The notes beneath the pieces were generated by a model. That model was given only the letters and a program-made list of their open reading frames with translations. It was not told where the DNA came from and made no database searches. This document shows positions 55,827 to 64,000 of a stretch of DNA of 64,000 nt, in pieces. The DNA is from Kitasatospora paranensis (lineage in GTDB: Bacteria; Actinomycetota; Actinomycetes; Streptomycetales; Streptomycetaceae). The stretch is taken from positions 5,146,001 through 5,210,000 of the forward strand of contig NZ_BAABKV010000001.1 of the NCBI RefSeq assembly GCF_039544005.1. The letters are read 5' to 3'. The first letter of the stretch is position 1. Every line of letters begins with the position of its first letter. The translations under genes were made by a program, and so were the position numbers.

Positions 55827-56684
55827 TCAGCCCCAGAACGCGGCGAGGGCGGCGGCGGTGACCGCCGGGTGCTCCGCGTTGGGGGAGTGCCCGGCCTCCG
55901 GGACGACGACGTGCCGGGCCCCGAGCCGGCGGGCCATCGCGGCCTGCTCCTCGACCGGCCACGCGTAGTCCCGCACCCCGCAGACCACCTGCATCGGCAG
56001 CGCGACGGCGGCCAGCTCGGCCACCCGGTCCGGCGCCGACACCAGGTGCTCGCCCATCGCGGTCAGCGCCTGCGGGACGTTCGCCACCCAGCGGCGGTGC
56101 AGGAAGTCGGCGATCTCCGGGCGCACCGCGGGAGCGCTGCCGCTGTCCTGCTCCAGCTGCTGCATGACCTGCCAGATCGCCTCCAGGTCCATCGCCGGCA
56201 GCACGTCCAGCAGCAGCTTCGTCCGGGCCGCCTCGGCCGGGTCGATCGCCCCCGGGCCGGTGGACAGCAGCGTCAGCGACCGCCAGGGCAGGGCGCCGCG
56301 GGCCGTCAGCACGGACTCCCGGACGACCTGTCCGCCGAACGAGTGACCGAGCAGGTGCAGCGGCGCCTCCCCGCCCAGCACGGTGGCGAGCGCCTGCACG
56401 TCCGCGGCGAGCTCCCCGATCCGGTACGCCTCCGGGTCGGCCGGGCCGCCCGACTCGTACTGGCCGCGCTGGTCGACCGCGGCCACCCGGTAGCCGGCCG
56501 CGGCCAGCGGTTCCAGCAGGGCGATGAAGTCCTCCTTGCTGCCGGTGAAGCCGGGGACCAGCAGTGCGGTGCCCAGGGCCGGCCCGGCCGGTTCCGCCAG
56601 CAGGGCGGCGAAGGAGCCGCGCGCGGTCTCCAGTCGCAGGGCCCGGGCGCAGCGCGGCAGGGTGAGGAAGGGCGGGGTGCTCAT
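55827..56684 (-). CDS. Alpha/beta hydrolase
   Basis: 285 residues. Oxyanion region LVPGFTGSKEDF, nucleophile elbow GHSFGG, acid region VVCGVRDYAWP and catalytic His in PEAGHSPNAEHP are all present. No signal peptide. Substrate unknown. It is preceded by the helicase gene on the same strand, but two hairpins lie between them, so it is probably transcribed separately. Confidence 0.87.
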   Translation of the reverse strand: MSTPPFLTLPRCARALRLETARGSFAALLAEPAGPALGTALLVPGFTGSKEDFIALLEPLAAAGYRVAAVDQRGQYESGGPADPEAYRIGELAADVQALATVLGGEAPLHLLGHSFGGQVVRESVLTARGALPWRSLTLLSTGPGAIDPAEAARTKLLLDVLPAMDLEAIWQVMQQLEQDSGSAPAVRPEIADFLHRRWVANVPQALTAMGEHLVSAPDRVAELAAVALPMQVVCGVRDYAWPVEEQAAMARRLGARHVVVPEAGHSPNAEHPAVTAAALAAFWG

Positions 56685-56732
56685 CGCGACGGCTCCAGGC
56701 GACAGCGGGGGAGGGCCAACGCCCCGAGCTTA

Positions 56733-56774
56733 GGTCCTGTCCGGTCGATCGTGTCGGATCGACCGGACAGGACC
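56733..56774 (-). terminator. 18-bp hairpin between helicase and hydrolase genes
   Basis: Perfect arms 56733-56750 and 56757-56774 with a GTGTCG loop. Confidence 0.8.
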
Positions 56775-56839
56775 CGGCCCGGCGCGGCCGGTGGTGCGGG
56801 CGGGCTCCCGGCCGGCGGCGTCCGGGCCGGGGAAACGCC

Positions 56840-56875
56840 GAGGGCGGGCGCGATCGCGGTGATCGGCCCGCCCTC
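56840..56875 (-). terminator. Hairpin directly after the helicase gene
   Basis: A 10-bp stem (56840-56849 with 56866-56875), starting 19 bases past the helicase stop; tandem with the hairpin at 56733. Confidence 0.65.
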
Positions 56876-56894
56876 TGCGGTGCTGTGCTGCCCG

Positions 56895-58811
56895 TCAGCT
56901 CTCCGGGGCCGCCTCGGCGGCGGCCGGGCGGCGGGCCCGGGTGCGCCGGCGCGGGGCCGGGGCCTCGCCGTCGGCCGCGGCCTCCGGGGCGGGGGCCTCG
57001 GCGGTCGCGGTGGCGGCCTTCGCCCGGGTGCGGCGACGGGGCGCGGGCGCCTCGCCGTCCGCCGCCGCCGGGATCTCCACGGCCTCGGCGGCCGGGGCGG
57101 TCTCGGCGGTCACGGCCTTGGCGCGGGTGCGCCGGCGCGGCGCCGGCACGGTCTCGGCGGTGGCGGTGGCGGTGGCGGTGGCCGTGGCCACGGCCTCGGT
57201 CACCGTCCCGGCCACGGCCGGGGCGTCGACGGCGCCGTCCAGCACCGGGGCGCCGTCCGGGCCGCTGGTGCGGGTGCGACGGCGGCGGCGCCGGGGAGCA
57301 GCGTCGCCCTCCGCGGCCGGGGCCTCGGCGGTCGCGACGGCAGCCGGCGCACCGGCCTCCGCCACGGTCTCGGCGGCCTCGGCCCCGCCGCGCGTACGGC
57401 GGCGCTCACGGGAGCGGCGCGGACGCGGCTCCTGCTCGGGCGCGGCCTCGGCCTCCGGGGCCGCCGCCTTGCCGGCGCGCGGGCGCGAGCGGGCGCCGCG
57501 GCCGCCGGTCTCGCCGAGGTCCTCGACCTCCTCCGCGTTCAGGCCGGCGCGGGTGCGCTCGGAACGCGGCAGGACACCGGTGGTGCCGGGGGCGATCTTC
57601 AGCAGCTCGTACAGGTGGGCCGAGGTGGAGTAGGTCTCCTCCGGCTCGTTGAACGGCAGGTCGAGCGCCTTGTTGATGAGCTGCCAGCGCGGGATGTCGT
57701 CCCAGTCGACGAGGGTGACCGCGGTGCCCGAGGCGCCGGCCCGGCCGGTGCGGCCGATCCGGTGCAGGTAGGTCTTCTCGTCGTCGGTGCACTGGTAGTT
57801 GATGACGTGCGTGACGCCCTCGACGTCGATGCCGCGGGCCGCGACGTCGGTGCAGACCAGCACGTCGACCTTGCCGTTGCGGAAGGCCCGCAGGGCCTGC
57901 TCGCGGGCGCCCTGGCCGAGGTCGCCGTGGACGGCGCCGGCCGCGAAGCCGCGCTTGGTGAGCTGCTCGGCGACGTCCGCCGCGGTCCGCTTGGTGCGGC
58001 AGAAGATCATCACGAGCCCGCGGCCCTCGGCCTGCAGGATCCGCGAGACGACCTCGACCTTGTCCAGCGAGTGGGCGCGGAAGATGTGCTGCTCGATGTT
58101 GGCGACGGTGGCGCCGGTGTCGTCCGGGGCGGCGGCCCGGATGTGCGTCGGCTGGCTCATGTACCGGCGGGCGAGGCTGATGACCTGGCCCGGCATGGTC
58201 GCCGAGAACAGCAGGGTCTGCCGCTTGGCCGGCAGCATGGTGATGATCTTCTCGACGTCCGGCAGGAAGCCGAGGTCGAGCATCTCGTCGGCCTCGTCGA
58301 GGACGAGCGCGCGGACCTTCGACAGGTCGAGCTTGCGCTGGCCGGCCAGGTCGAGCAGGCGGCCCGGGGTGCCGACGACGATGTCGACGCCCTTCTGCAG
58401 CGCCTCGACCTGCGGCTCGTAGGCACGGCCGCCGTAGACCGCGAGGACGCGGACGTTGCGGACCTTGCCGGCCGTCTGCAGGTCGTTGGTGACCTGGGTG
58501 CACAGCTCGCGGGTGGGGACGACGATGAGTGCCTGCGGGCTCTCGGTGTACTGCTCCTCGGTGGCCCGGCCGGCGTCGATGTCGGCGCGGACGACGACCC
58601 GCTCGATCAGCGGCAGGCCGAAGCCGAGGGTCTTGCCGGTGCCCGTCTTCGCCTGGCCGATCACGTCGTGGCCGGTCAGGGCCACCGGGAGGGTCATCTC
58701 CTGGATCGGGAAGGGGTGGACGATGCCGACGGACTCGAGCGCTTCGGCGGTCTCCGGGAGGATGCCCAGATCGCGGAAGGTGGTCCTGGTGGGTTCAGCG
58801 GTGGTGGACAG
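56895..58811 (-). CDS. DEAD-box RNA helicase with basic repeat tail
   Basis: About 638 residues. Motifs: Q-motif region HPFPIQEMT, Walker A AKTGTGKT, PTREL, TPGRLLD, DEAD, SAT, ARGIDVEG and HRIGRTGRAG. After about residue 430 the tail is low-complexity, Ala/Glu-rich with repeated APRRRTRA blocks that probably bind RNA. The first conserved codon is CTG 58811 (STTAEPTRTTF follows), placed seven bases after GGAAGAGG. No ATG or GTG fits, so the start is either CTG or obscured by an indel. It is likely a cold- or stress-adaptive RNA remodeller. Confidence 0.9.
   Translation of the reverse strand: MSTTAEPTRTTFRDLGILPETAEALESVGIVHPFPIQEMTLPVALTGHDVIGQAKTGTGKTLGFGLPLIERVVVRADIDAGRATEEQYTESPQALIVVPTRELCTQVTNDLQTAGKVRNVRVLAVYGGRAYEPQVEALQKGVDIVVGTPGRLLDLAGQRKLDLSKVRALVLDEADEMLDLGFLPDVEKIITMLPAKRQTLLFSATMPGQVISLARRYMSQPTHIRAAAPDDTGATVANIEQHIFRAHSLDKVEVVSRILQAEGRGLVMIFCRTKRTAADVAEQLTKRGFAAGAVHGDLGQGAREQALRAFRNGKVDVLVCTDVAARGIDVEGVTHVINYQCTDDEKTYLHRIGRTGRAGASGTAVTLVDWDDIPRWQLINKALDLPFNEPEETYSTSAHLYELLKIAPGTTGVLPRSERTRAGLNAEEVEDLGETGGRGARSRPRAGKAAAPEAEAAPEQEPRPRRSRERRRTRGGAEAAETVAEAGAPAAVATAEAPAAEGDAAPRRRRRRTRTSGPDGAPVLDGAVDAPAVAGTVTEAVATATATATATAETVPAPRRRTRAKAVTAETAPAAEAVEIPAAADGEAPAPRRRTRAKAATATAEAPAPEAAADGEAPAPRRRTRARRPAAAEAAPES
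56935..57140. repeat. Degenerate repeats encoding APRRRTRA blocks
   Basis: Three near-identical segments of about 25-40 bases, each encoding PAPRRRTRA, occur in the helicase tail, spaced by Ala/Glu-rich linkers. Confidence 0.55.
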
Positions 58812-59355
58812 GGTGCTGCCTCTTCCATGTGGGAGGGCCGAGAGCGAGCGGAGCAGCGGGCGTCCCGGGAGTCGCACCGGGCCCTCGGGCCCGGTCCATC
58901 GTCGTGACGCACAACCGCGCCTGCCCCGGCGCACGGCCGGCGGGGCGGCCCGTGTGTCGGGCGCGTCGTCCGGCGGCGAAGGGGAGGAATCCCGTGAGGG
59001 GCTGGCGCGGGACCTGCGCCGAGCGGCGCGGTCCGCGGCGGCCCTCGCTCGGCCACTGATGCGGTGCCTGGGCCCGAAGCCCGGGCCAAGGTCGGAGCCG
59101 ATCGGGTCTCCGACCGGGCATCCGCGTACGTGGGCCCGGTGTCCGTGTCCCTGCGGAGCACGTGTGCGCGGCCTGCCGTTGACGGCGGGCCGCGCGAGTA
59201 CACCAGGCCTCACTACCACCATACAGGGGCGCGCCGACTCGAACACGTGACGCCGCTTACTCCGTGGTCTGCACCTGTGGCCGTCGGCGGCCGGACGGGC
59301 CGGTGCGGCCCCGCGGCGCGGACCGGGCCGGTGGGCGGCACTAAGGTGGCGAGCC
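58812..59355. other. Intergenic region, 544 bp, between helicase and ferritin-like genes
   Basis: This is the longest gap of the window. It should hold divergent promoters and a long helicase leader, a common feature of regulated DEAD-box genes. I find several GC stems and an A/T-richer patch near 59205-59260, but no convincing promoter pair, tRNA or coding region. Confidence 0.35.
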
Positions 59356-60075
59356 ATGGAGACTCAGGAATCTGGCGAGGTGGGCTCGATCGGCGACTGG
59401 GCTGCGTGCGCGGCCGACCCGGGCTACCGGGCCGCGGTCCTCGACCTGCTCGGCGCGCTCGCCTACGGCGAGCTGAGCGCCTTCGAGCGGCTGGCCGAGG
59501 ACGCGAAGTTCGCGCCCGGTCTGGTCGACAAGGCGGCGCTGGCCCGGATGGCGTCCGCGGAGTTCCAGCACTACCAGCAGCTGCACGACCGGCTGGCCGA
59601 GGTGGGCGCGGACCCGACCGAGGTGATGACGCCGTTCGTCGAGCCGCTGGAGGCCTTCCACCGGCTCACCGCGCCGTCGGACTGGCTGGAGGGCCTGGTC
59701 AAGGCCTACGTGGGCGACGCCATCGCCACGGACTTCTACCGCGAGGTGGCCGTCCGGCTCGACGACGACACCCGGGACCTGGTGCTCCGCGTGATGGCCG
59801 ACACCGGGCACGCCGAGTTCGCGGTGGAGCGGGTGCGGCAGGCGATCGCGGACGACCCGCGGGTGGGCGGCCGCCTCGCGCTCTGGGGCCGGCGGCTGAT
59901 GGGCGAGGCGCTCAGCCAGGCCCAGCGGGTGGTGGCCGAGCGCGACGCGCTGTCGAACCTGCTGGTCGGCGGGGCCCGGGTGCAGGGCTTCGACCTGGTC
60001 GAGGTCGGCAAGATGTTCACCCGGATCACCGAGGCGCACACCCGGCGGATGGCCGCGCTGGGGCTCGCGTCCTGA
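59356..60075 (+). CDS. Ferritin-like fold protein (MiaE_2-type)
   Basis: 239 residues, mostly helical. Helices carry the diiron-type residues: YGELSAFERLAED, EFQHYQQLHDRL, DAIATDFYREVA and DTGHAEFAVERV (Glu, ExxH-like spacing). The family is annotated as ferritin-like/MiaE-type hydroxylase. Whether it hydroxylates tRNA or stores iron cannot be decided from sequence. Monocistronic and convergent with the small membrane gene. Confidence 0.8.
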   Translation: METQESGEVGSIGDWAACAADPGYRAAVLDLLGALAYGELSAFERLAEDAKFAPGLVDKAALARMASAEFQHYQQLHDRLAEVGADPTEVMTPFVEPLEAFHRLTAPSDWLEGLVKAYVGDAIATDFYREVAVRLDDDTRDLVLRVMADTGHAEFAVERVRQAIADDPRVGGRLALWGRRLMGEALSQAQRVVAERDALSNLLVGGARVQGFDLVEVGKMFTRITEAHTRRMAALGLAS

Positions 60076-60113
60076 CCGGGCCGGCCGTCCGGCGGTCCCC
60101 GGACGGCCGCAGG

Positions 60114-60398
60114 TCAGACGTGCCGGTGGCGGCGGTGGGTTCCGCGCCGGGCGGCCAGGTCGGGCCGGGCCAGCACGGACACCAGCAGGCCCGAGCCGAG
60201 CGCGCTGACGACGAGGGCGACCCCCGGCAGCCGCCCGTCCAGCGCGTACCGCGCGATCAGGCCGGAGAGCAGGGCCGCCACCAGGGCGGTCGACAGGGTC
60301 AGGGTGCGGGAGGCCGGGAAGTACGCGGGCAGCAGCACCAAGGCGCCGACCCCCACGGCCAGGCCGATCAGTGCGCAGGCGATCGTCTCGACGAGCAC
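60114..60398 (-). CDS. Small three-helix membrane protein
   Basis: 94 residues from GTG 60398 with AGGAGG six bases upstream. Three hydrophobic segments (IACALIGLAVGVGALVLLPA, STALVAALLSGLIARYAL, GVALVVSALGSGLLVSVL) and a basic His/Arg-rich tail. No family recognised. It stands after the DUF3107 terminator. Confidence 0.7.
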   Translation of the reverse strand: MLVETIACALIGLAVGVGALVLLPAYFPASRTLTLSTALVAALLSGLIARYALDGRLPGVALVVSALGSGLLVSVLARPDLAARRGTHRRHRHV

Positions 60399-60480
60399 GG
60401 GCGGCCTCCTCGTTGGTGCGGCACGTCGTACCCGCCATACCCCGGGGAGGCGGACGGTACGCGCCGCCGGGGGCAAACGG

Positions 60481-60516
60481 CGGCGCCCCGTCCCTCGGGA
60501 GAGGAACGGGGCGCCG
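60481..60516 (-). terminator. Terminator after the DUF3107 gene
   Basis: An 11-bp perfect outer stem (60481-60491 with 60506-60516) plus a CCTC/GAGG inner stem. Confidence 0.75.
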
Positions 60517-60528
60517 ACTTCACAGCTG

Positions 60529-60756
60529 TCAGAGCGTGCCGAATCCGACCTTGCGGACGGCCTGCTCGCCGATCTCGACGTAGGCGAGGCGCTCCGCCGG
60601 GACGATGATGCGACGGCCGTGCTCGTCGGCCAGCACCAGCAGCTTGGAGGTGCCCTCCAGCGCCTTGGCGACCGCACCCTCGACCTCGTCGGCAGTCTGC
60701 GGGCTCTCGAGAACGATCTCTCGGGCCGCGTTCTGCACGCCGATCTTGACCTCCAC
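60529..60756 (-). CDS. DUF3107 small protein
   Basis: 75 residues from GTG 60756: a beta strand VEVKIGVQNAAREIVLES, a helix TADEVEGAVAKALEG, then strands LLVLADEHGRRIIVPAERL and a C-terminal VGFGTL. DUF3107 is an actinobacterial family commonly found beside a TetR gene and a helicase, as here. Function is unknown. Confidence 0.88.
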   Translation of the reverse strand: MEVKIGVQNAAREIVLESPQTADEVEGAVAKALEGTSKLLVLADEHGRRIIVPAERLAYVEIGEQAVRKVGFGTL

Positions 60757-60938
60757 GGCTTCCGTCCCTCCGGGTTGCAGCCATTCACGCGCGCTGTTCG
60801 AACGGTTGTCCGAGGTCAGTGCGCCGTACGGCTTCACCATAGAGCACCGGCCAGGCCGTACGGCGAAGGTCCGACGATCGCCGGTGCCGCAGCGGGCAAC
60901 TGTCGCCCCGTCGACGGGCGGAGCCGCCCGACGCGGGG

Positions 60939-61595
60939 CTAGTCGGCGGAGCCCGGGCGGTCGCCGTCGCCGGGGTGCATCGGGAAGCCCTTCAGACCGC
61001 GCCAGGCCAGGCTGGCGACCAGCCGGACGGCCTCGTCGTGCGGGATCTCCCGGCCCTGCGACAGCCAGTAGCGCGCGGTGATCTGGGCCAGCCCGCAGAC
61101 GCCGGCGGCCAGCAGCTTGGCCTCGGTCTCGGGGAGGTCGGTGTCCTCCGCGATGACCTTGCTGACCAGCGTCGCGCTCTGGTCGGCGGCGCGGTCCACG
61201 CGCTCGCGCACGGCCGGCTCGTTGGTCAGGTCCGACTCGAAGACCAGCCGGAAGGCGCCGGACTCGCTGGCGACGTAGTGGAAGTACGCCTCCATGGTCG
61301 CCGCGACCCGCTGCTTGTTGTCGGTGGTCGCCTCCAGCGCCGTCCGGGTGGCGTCCACCAGGGCGTCGCAGTGCTTGTCCAGCAGCGCCAGGTAGAGGTC
61401 CAGCTTGCCGGGGAAGTGCTGGTACAGCACGGGCTTGCTGACGCCGGCGCGATCGGCGATGTCGTCCATCGCGGCCGCGTGGTAGCCCTGGGCGACGAAC
61501 ACCTCCTGCGCGGCCCCGAGCAGTTGTTCACGGCGAGCGCTTCGCGGCAGTCGGGCACCGCGCGGACGCTCCTGCGCCTCCTGGATGGCCGTCAC
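60939..61595 (-). CDS. TetR-family transcriptional regulator
   Basis: 218 residues. GTG 61595 is chosen because GAGG lies six bases upstream; GTG 61607 is an alternative. The N-terminal helix-turn-helix reads RREQLLGAAQEVFVAQGYHA followed by MDDIADRAGVSKPVLYQHFP. The C-terminal ligand domain is all helical and of normal length. It is divergent from the hydrolase gene with a 208-bp shared promoter region, so that gene or its own is the likely target. Confidence 0.9.
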   Translation of the reverse strand: MTAIQEAQERPRGARLPRSARREQLLGAAQEVFVAQGYHAAAMDDIADRAGVSKPVLYQHFPGKLDLYLALLDKHCDALVDATRTALEATTDNKQRVAATMEAYFHYVASESGAFRLVFESDLTNEPAVRERVDRAADQSATLVSKVIAEDTDLPETEAKLLAAGVCGLAQITARYWLSQGREIPHDEAVRLVASLAWRGLKGFPMHPGDGDRPGSAD

Positions 61596-61803
61596 GGCGG
61601 TCCTCACTTCACGATCTGGGCGTAGCGGGCAGAGCCACTGAGTCTACTTTTCGGTAACCCGGTGCGCGCCTGGTGAAGCCGAGTAAAGCGTAGAAACAGC
61701 CTTGTCGGGAGCCCACAATACGACCAGCTTTCCCTTTGTCCACAGGGCGAGATCGGTGTGCGCACCGGTGCAGGGCCCGCCGGCATCACTACCATCGTGC
61801 TCC

Positions 61804-62760
61804 ATGAGCGCTGAGCAGCAGGTACGGACCGCGGAGCAGGCCGGTCAGCAGGTGGGGGAGGCCGGGCCCGCGGACGGCGGGCGGCCCTTCCGCACGGTCG
61901 AGGTGCCGGGCGCCGTCCTGGCGGTCAGCCCGGCCGTCCCGCCGGCCGAGGACCTGCCGCCCGCGCTCTTCGTGCACGGTCTCGGCGGCTCCGCCGACAA
62001 CTGGGCCGACCTCATGGCGGATCTCGCGGACGAGGTCGCCGGGGAGGCCCTCGACCTGCCGGGCTTCGGCTGGTCGGCGCCCCCGCTGGACGGCAACCTC
62101 ACCGTCTCCGGCCACGTCCGGGCGGTGATCGGCTACCTGGAGAAGTCCGGGCGCGGGCCCGTCCACCTGGTCGGCAACTCGCTGGGCGGCGCGGTCTCGG
62201 TGCGGCTCGCCGCCCTGCGGCCCGACCTCGTCCGCAGCCTCACCCTGATCTCGCCGGCGCTGCCCGAGGTGCCGCCGCAGTACAGCGCCTGGCCCACCGC
62301 CCTGCTCGCCGTCCCCGGGGTGCCGGCGCTGCTCAGGCGCCGGACTGCGGCCGGCGCGCAGAGCGCCGAGCAGGCCACCGAGAATCTGCTGCGGCTGGTC
62401 TACGCGGACGCCGCCGCGATCCCCGCCGAGCGGCGCGAGCGCGCGGTGGCCGAGTACCGGCGCCGGCTCGGCCTGCCGTACGCGCTGCAGGCCAGCATCG
62501 GCTCCGCGCGCGGCATCGTCGCGGCCTACACCGAGCGCGGCGACCAGGCGCTGTGGCGGCAGGCCGCGCAGGTGAAGGTGCCGGTGCTGCTGGTGTACGG
62601 GATGAAGGACCGGCTGGTGTCGTACCGCTCCGCCCGGCGGGCCTGCGCGGCGTTCGCCGACGCCCGCCTGCTCGTCCTGCCGGACTCCGGCCACGTCGCC
62701 ATGATGGAGCACACCGACCGGGTCGCCCGCGCCGTCCGGGACCTGCTCGCCGAGGTGTGA
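61804..62760 (+). CDS. Alpha/beta hydrolase
   Basis: 318 residues. The HGLGGSADNW oxyanion motif, nucleophile elbow GNSLGG, acid Asp in YGMKDRLV and His in PDSGHVAMMEH are present. Similar to the MhpC/epoxide-hydrolase group; substrate unknown. Divergent from the TetR gene and ahead of a glycosyltransferase gene, from which it is separated by a hairpin. Confidence 0.87.
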   Translation: MSAEQQVRTAEQAGQQVGEAGPADGGRPFRTVEVPGAVLAVSPAVPPAEDLPPALFVHGLGGSADNWADLMADLADEVAGEALDLPGFGWSAPPLDGNLTVSGHVRAVIGYLEKSGRGPVHLVGNSLGGAVSVRLAALRPDLVRSLTLISPALPEVPPQYSAWPTALLAVPGVPALLRRRTAAGAQSAEQATENLLRLVYADAAAIPAERRERAVAEYRRRLGLPYALQASIGSARGIVAAYTERGDQALWRQAAQVKVPVLLVYGMKDRLVSYRSARRACAAFADARLLVLPDSGHVAMMEHTDRVARAVRDLLAEV

Positions 62761-62764
62761 GCCC

Positions 62765-62799
62765 GCGCCGCCCGCCGCGTCGAACGCGCCGGGCGGCGC
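62765..62799 (+). terminator. Hairpin after the hydrolase gene
   Basis: A 10-bp stem (62765-62774 with 62790-62799) with an inner CGCGT/ACGCG pairing, 5 bases after the stop. Confidence 0.65.
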
Positions 62800-63022
62800 C
62801 AGGTAACGGCCTTTCACTCGTTCAGGTGTCATCCGGGCAGGTGGTCGAGGCGGTGTCGGGCAACCGCTCTACCTTCGTGCTGTCGGACCGAACAGGTGTG
62901 GGGGAGCGGCAGTGCCGCGGCCGCGGGGAGCGGGCGCGGGAGCCGGCCGAGGTCACCGGGAGAGATGTGCCCGGGCCCCTGCGTCGTCGGCCGAGTCCCC
63001 CTGCACTCCTCCGGAGGTCGTC

Positions 63023-64000
63023 GTGCGCATTGCTCTGCTCACCGAGGGCACGCGAACCGTAGCCCAGCGTACCGGTGGCGGCTGGTGCGGCCGGCTCGCC
63101 GGTGCGCTGGCCGAGCACGAGTTCCAGCTCTACCTGCTCGGCGCCGGCGGCGGCCCCGAGGACGCCGGGCCGGCGCCGAGCAGCCTGACCGCCGTCCACG
63201 AGCTGCCGATATGGGGCCGCCGCCCCGGCGCCGGGCGGCTCGCCGTGCACCGCCGCCCCGCCTGTGCGGCCGCCTACGAAGGCCTGGTCCGGGCCCTGGT
63301 CACGCCCGGCGAGCGGTCGCAGTTCGGCCCGGCCCTGTACCGGCTGGCCGAGCTCGCCGGGCAGGACGGCGCGCTGCCCGCCTTCCTCGCCTCCGGCCGG
63401 GCCCACCGCATCCTGGAGAAGGTCTGGCGGGCCCCCGGCGCCGAGACCGCGGCCGGCCAGCCGCTGGTCCGCGACGTCCTGGTCGCCGGCGACCTGCTGG
63501 AGCAGCTGCTGCGGCCGCTCTCCGCCCCCTGGTACGGCAGCGGCCCGACCGGCCTCGGCGGCGCCGACCTGTGCCACGTGGTCGGCGGCGGCCCGGCCGC
63601 CCTGCCCGCCCTGGTCGCCAAGCACCTGCACGGCGTGCCGTTCGTCCTCACCGAGCACGGGCTGCACCTGCGCGAGCAGTACCGCGGCTACCGCACCGCC
63701 CCGTACCGCTGGCCGGTCCGGGCCCTGCTGCTCGCCTTCTTCCGGCTGCTGAGCGCCGAGACGTACCGGCAGGCGGCGGTGCTCACCCCGGATCCGCGTA
63801 CGACCGGCAGTGGCAGCTGCGCTGCGGCGCCGAGCCAGGCCGCGTCCGGGTGGTGCACGAGGGCACCCCGGAGGCCGGCCGGGAGGCGGCCGGGGCGGAG
63901 CCCGAGCGGCCCACGCTCGTCTGGGCTGGCGCCCTGGAGCCCGGCCGCGACCCCGAACTGATGCTGCACGCCTTCGCCCGGGTCCGCGCCGAACTGCCGA
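63023..64000 (+). CDS. PelF-like (DUF3492) GT4 glycosyltransferase, N-terminal part (frameshifted, cut by window)
   Basis: The gene starts at GTG 63023 after CCGGAGG and runs off the window. The start VRIALLTEGTRTVAQRTGGG and the later THWP-like segment PFVLTEHGLHLREQY resemble the DUF3492 domain of PelF-type enzymes, which use nucleotide sugars. The frame shifts in the four C at 63786-63789; an extra C gives VLTPGSAYDRQWQLRCGAEP and leads into PTLVWAGALEPGRDPELMLH, the start of the second Rossmann domain. The product polymer is unknown. Confidence 0.8.

Noticed and set aside
55749..58907. 1052-codon plus-strand open frame over hydrolase and helicase
   Set aside because: Antisense frame in very GC-rich DNA; the minus-strand genes carry complete motifs.
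59064..60608. 514-codon plus-strand frame around the ferritin-like gene
   Set aside because: Arg/Gly/Pro-rich shadow; the frame starting at 59356 gives a recognisable ferritin-like protein.

Overview
The window is about 72% GC with the codon bias of a high-GC actinomycete. Gene content (bldK-type oligopeptide permease, mshB mycothiol deacetylase, DUF3117 and DUF3107 proteins, actinobacterial dapC/dapE, folP2, a DivIVA-domain membrane protein) points to a chromosomal core segment of a Streptomycetaceae member (Streptomyces or Kitasatospora). I see no prophage, insertion sequence, CRISPR array, tRNA or rRNA.

Layout. 1-18645: a peptide-import region. It holds the tail of a solute-binding protein, a frameshifted M50-like/TPR membrane protein, typA, one complete opp/dpp operon on the plus strand (4234-10065), a convergent bldKABCDE operon on the minus strand (16434-10149), and a lone family-5 solute-binding lipoprotein. 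18916-23267: a repeat-rich membrane protein with a VanW/PG_binding_4-like extracellular part, DUF6113, mshB and a tiny membrane protein. 23570-29375: an S9 peptidase, then a four-gene translationally coupled unit (ABC ATPase, ABC-2 permease, histidine kinase, response regulator). 29492-41451: a metabolic block with SirB1-like and GNAT proteins, fdxA, dapC, secreted and lysozyme-like proteins, dapE, LOG-like, folP2, a DivIVA-domain protein, tag, enoyl-CoA hydratase, DUF3117 and an O-methyltransferase. 41720-48711: ECF sigma factor, zinc anti-sigma factor, tatB, mrp, DUF1003 and an MgtE-N/CBS protein. From memory, the order from fdxA to corA strongly resembles the mycobacterial Rv1177-Rv1239c region, though without htrA. 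48933-64000: small hypotheticals, an EamA transporter, corA, marC, a PHP phosphatase, DUF6758, a small peptide, two alpha/beta hydrolases, a DEAD-box helicase, a ferritin-like protein, DUF3107, a TetR regulator and the start of a PelF-like glycosyltransferase.

A dominant technical feature is frameshifting. I find 16 places where a conserved reading frame jumps by one base, and every one is repaired by adding a single C or G to a C/G run. This looks like homopolymer under-calling in the assembly rather than gene decay, so these genes are annotated as CDS spanning the shift.

The most interesting biological signals are: a single TTA (bldA-type) codon in the second oligopeptide permease; strong hairpins directly after both solute-binding genes; a 20-codon ORF bridging bldKC and bldKD; a degenerate M50-like protein fused to a TPR-like tail; a SigR-like promoter before a 47-residue peptide; and a 22-codon ORF with a perfect Shine-Dalgarno in the corA leader.
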